Positions 5,557 to 5,581 of a stretch of 5,581 nucleotides of DNA are shown piece after piece (the stretch's first letter is position 1; each line of letters begins with the position of its first letter). The notes under the pieces were generated by a model. It did no database searches. It was not told the origin of the DNA and saw only the letters and a program-made list of their open reading frames with translations. Source of the stretch: Bacteroidota bacterium. Its GTDB lineage: Bacteria > Bacteroidota > Bacteroidia > Bacteroidales > JAADJA01. The stretch is taken from assembly GCA_024278155.1 (NCBI GenBank), contig JAJRTT010000383.1, positions 1 to 5,581 of the forward strand. The letters are read 5' to 3'. A program made the translations under genes and the position numbers.

Positions 5557-5581
5557 TCATTCTTCCTCACCGATAAGTTCC
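5557..5581 (-). CDS. 3' end of an unknown gene (possible antitoxin), cut by window edge
   Basis: Only the last seven codons, ELIGEEE, and the TGA are present. The assignment as coding rests on the layout: the stop is 1 base from the next ATG, and the ribosome binding site of that ATG falls inside this frame, a tight coupling common in toxin-antitoxin operons. Its product cannot be identified from seven residues. Confidence 0.35.

Noticed and set aside
1..5581. CRISPR array, insertion sequence or integrase attachment site
   Set aside because: No regularly spaced repeats, no transposase or integrase frame, and no long terminal inverted repeats were seen.

Overview
The window looks like chromosomal DNA of a member of the Bacteroidota, most likely a flavobacterium-like lineage. 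Three things point there. Upstream regions carry TAnnTTTG-type -7 promoter boxes (the RpoD type of that phylum). Two of the three main starts have A/T-rich leaders instead of a Shine-Dalgarno site. Proteins show the phylum's style, for example a short secretion signal ending in FSQ and a GyrA with a long acidic tail. The order clpC (divergent), gyrA, secreted TPR protein is one I recall from flavobacteria; that is from memory and was not searched.

Layout. Bases 1-660 (minus) are the first 220 codons of a ClpC-type AAA+ unfoldase, cut by the window edge. Bases 661-1000 form a divergent control region: two overlapping TAnnTTTG boxes face clpC, a weaker candidate faces gyrA, and several short dyads lie between and below them. 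Bases 1001-3568 (plus) are a complete gyrA of 855 codons. Bases 3569-3692 contain a well-formed promoter (TTTG, 21-nt spacer, TATTTTTG) overlaid by repeated AATTGG half-sites. Bases 3693-4919 (plus) encode an exported 408-residue TPR protein, followed by a clear intrinsic terminator at 4932-4963. Bases 4964-5109 hold no gene that I can support, and a two-way terminator lies at 5110-5150.

Bases 5167-5581 (minus) are a cluster of small or broken frames entering from the right edge: the last seven codons of one gene, then a 54-codon frame starting like a RelE/ParE-family toxin but losing that resemblance after about 25 residues, then a 65-codon frame of unknown function. A protein-like tail in the next frame ends 17 bases before the terminator. 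I read this as a decaying toxin-antitoxin or accessory cluster meeting the conserved block.

The left 4.9 kb is conserved housekeeping: DNA supercoiling (GyrA, in the cytoplasm), protein quality control (ClpC) and an envelope TPR protein. No obviously new system is visible. The places worth a second look are the frame-disrupted right end, the operator-like repeats over the TPR promoter, and the altered GyrA-box.
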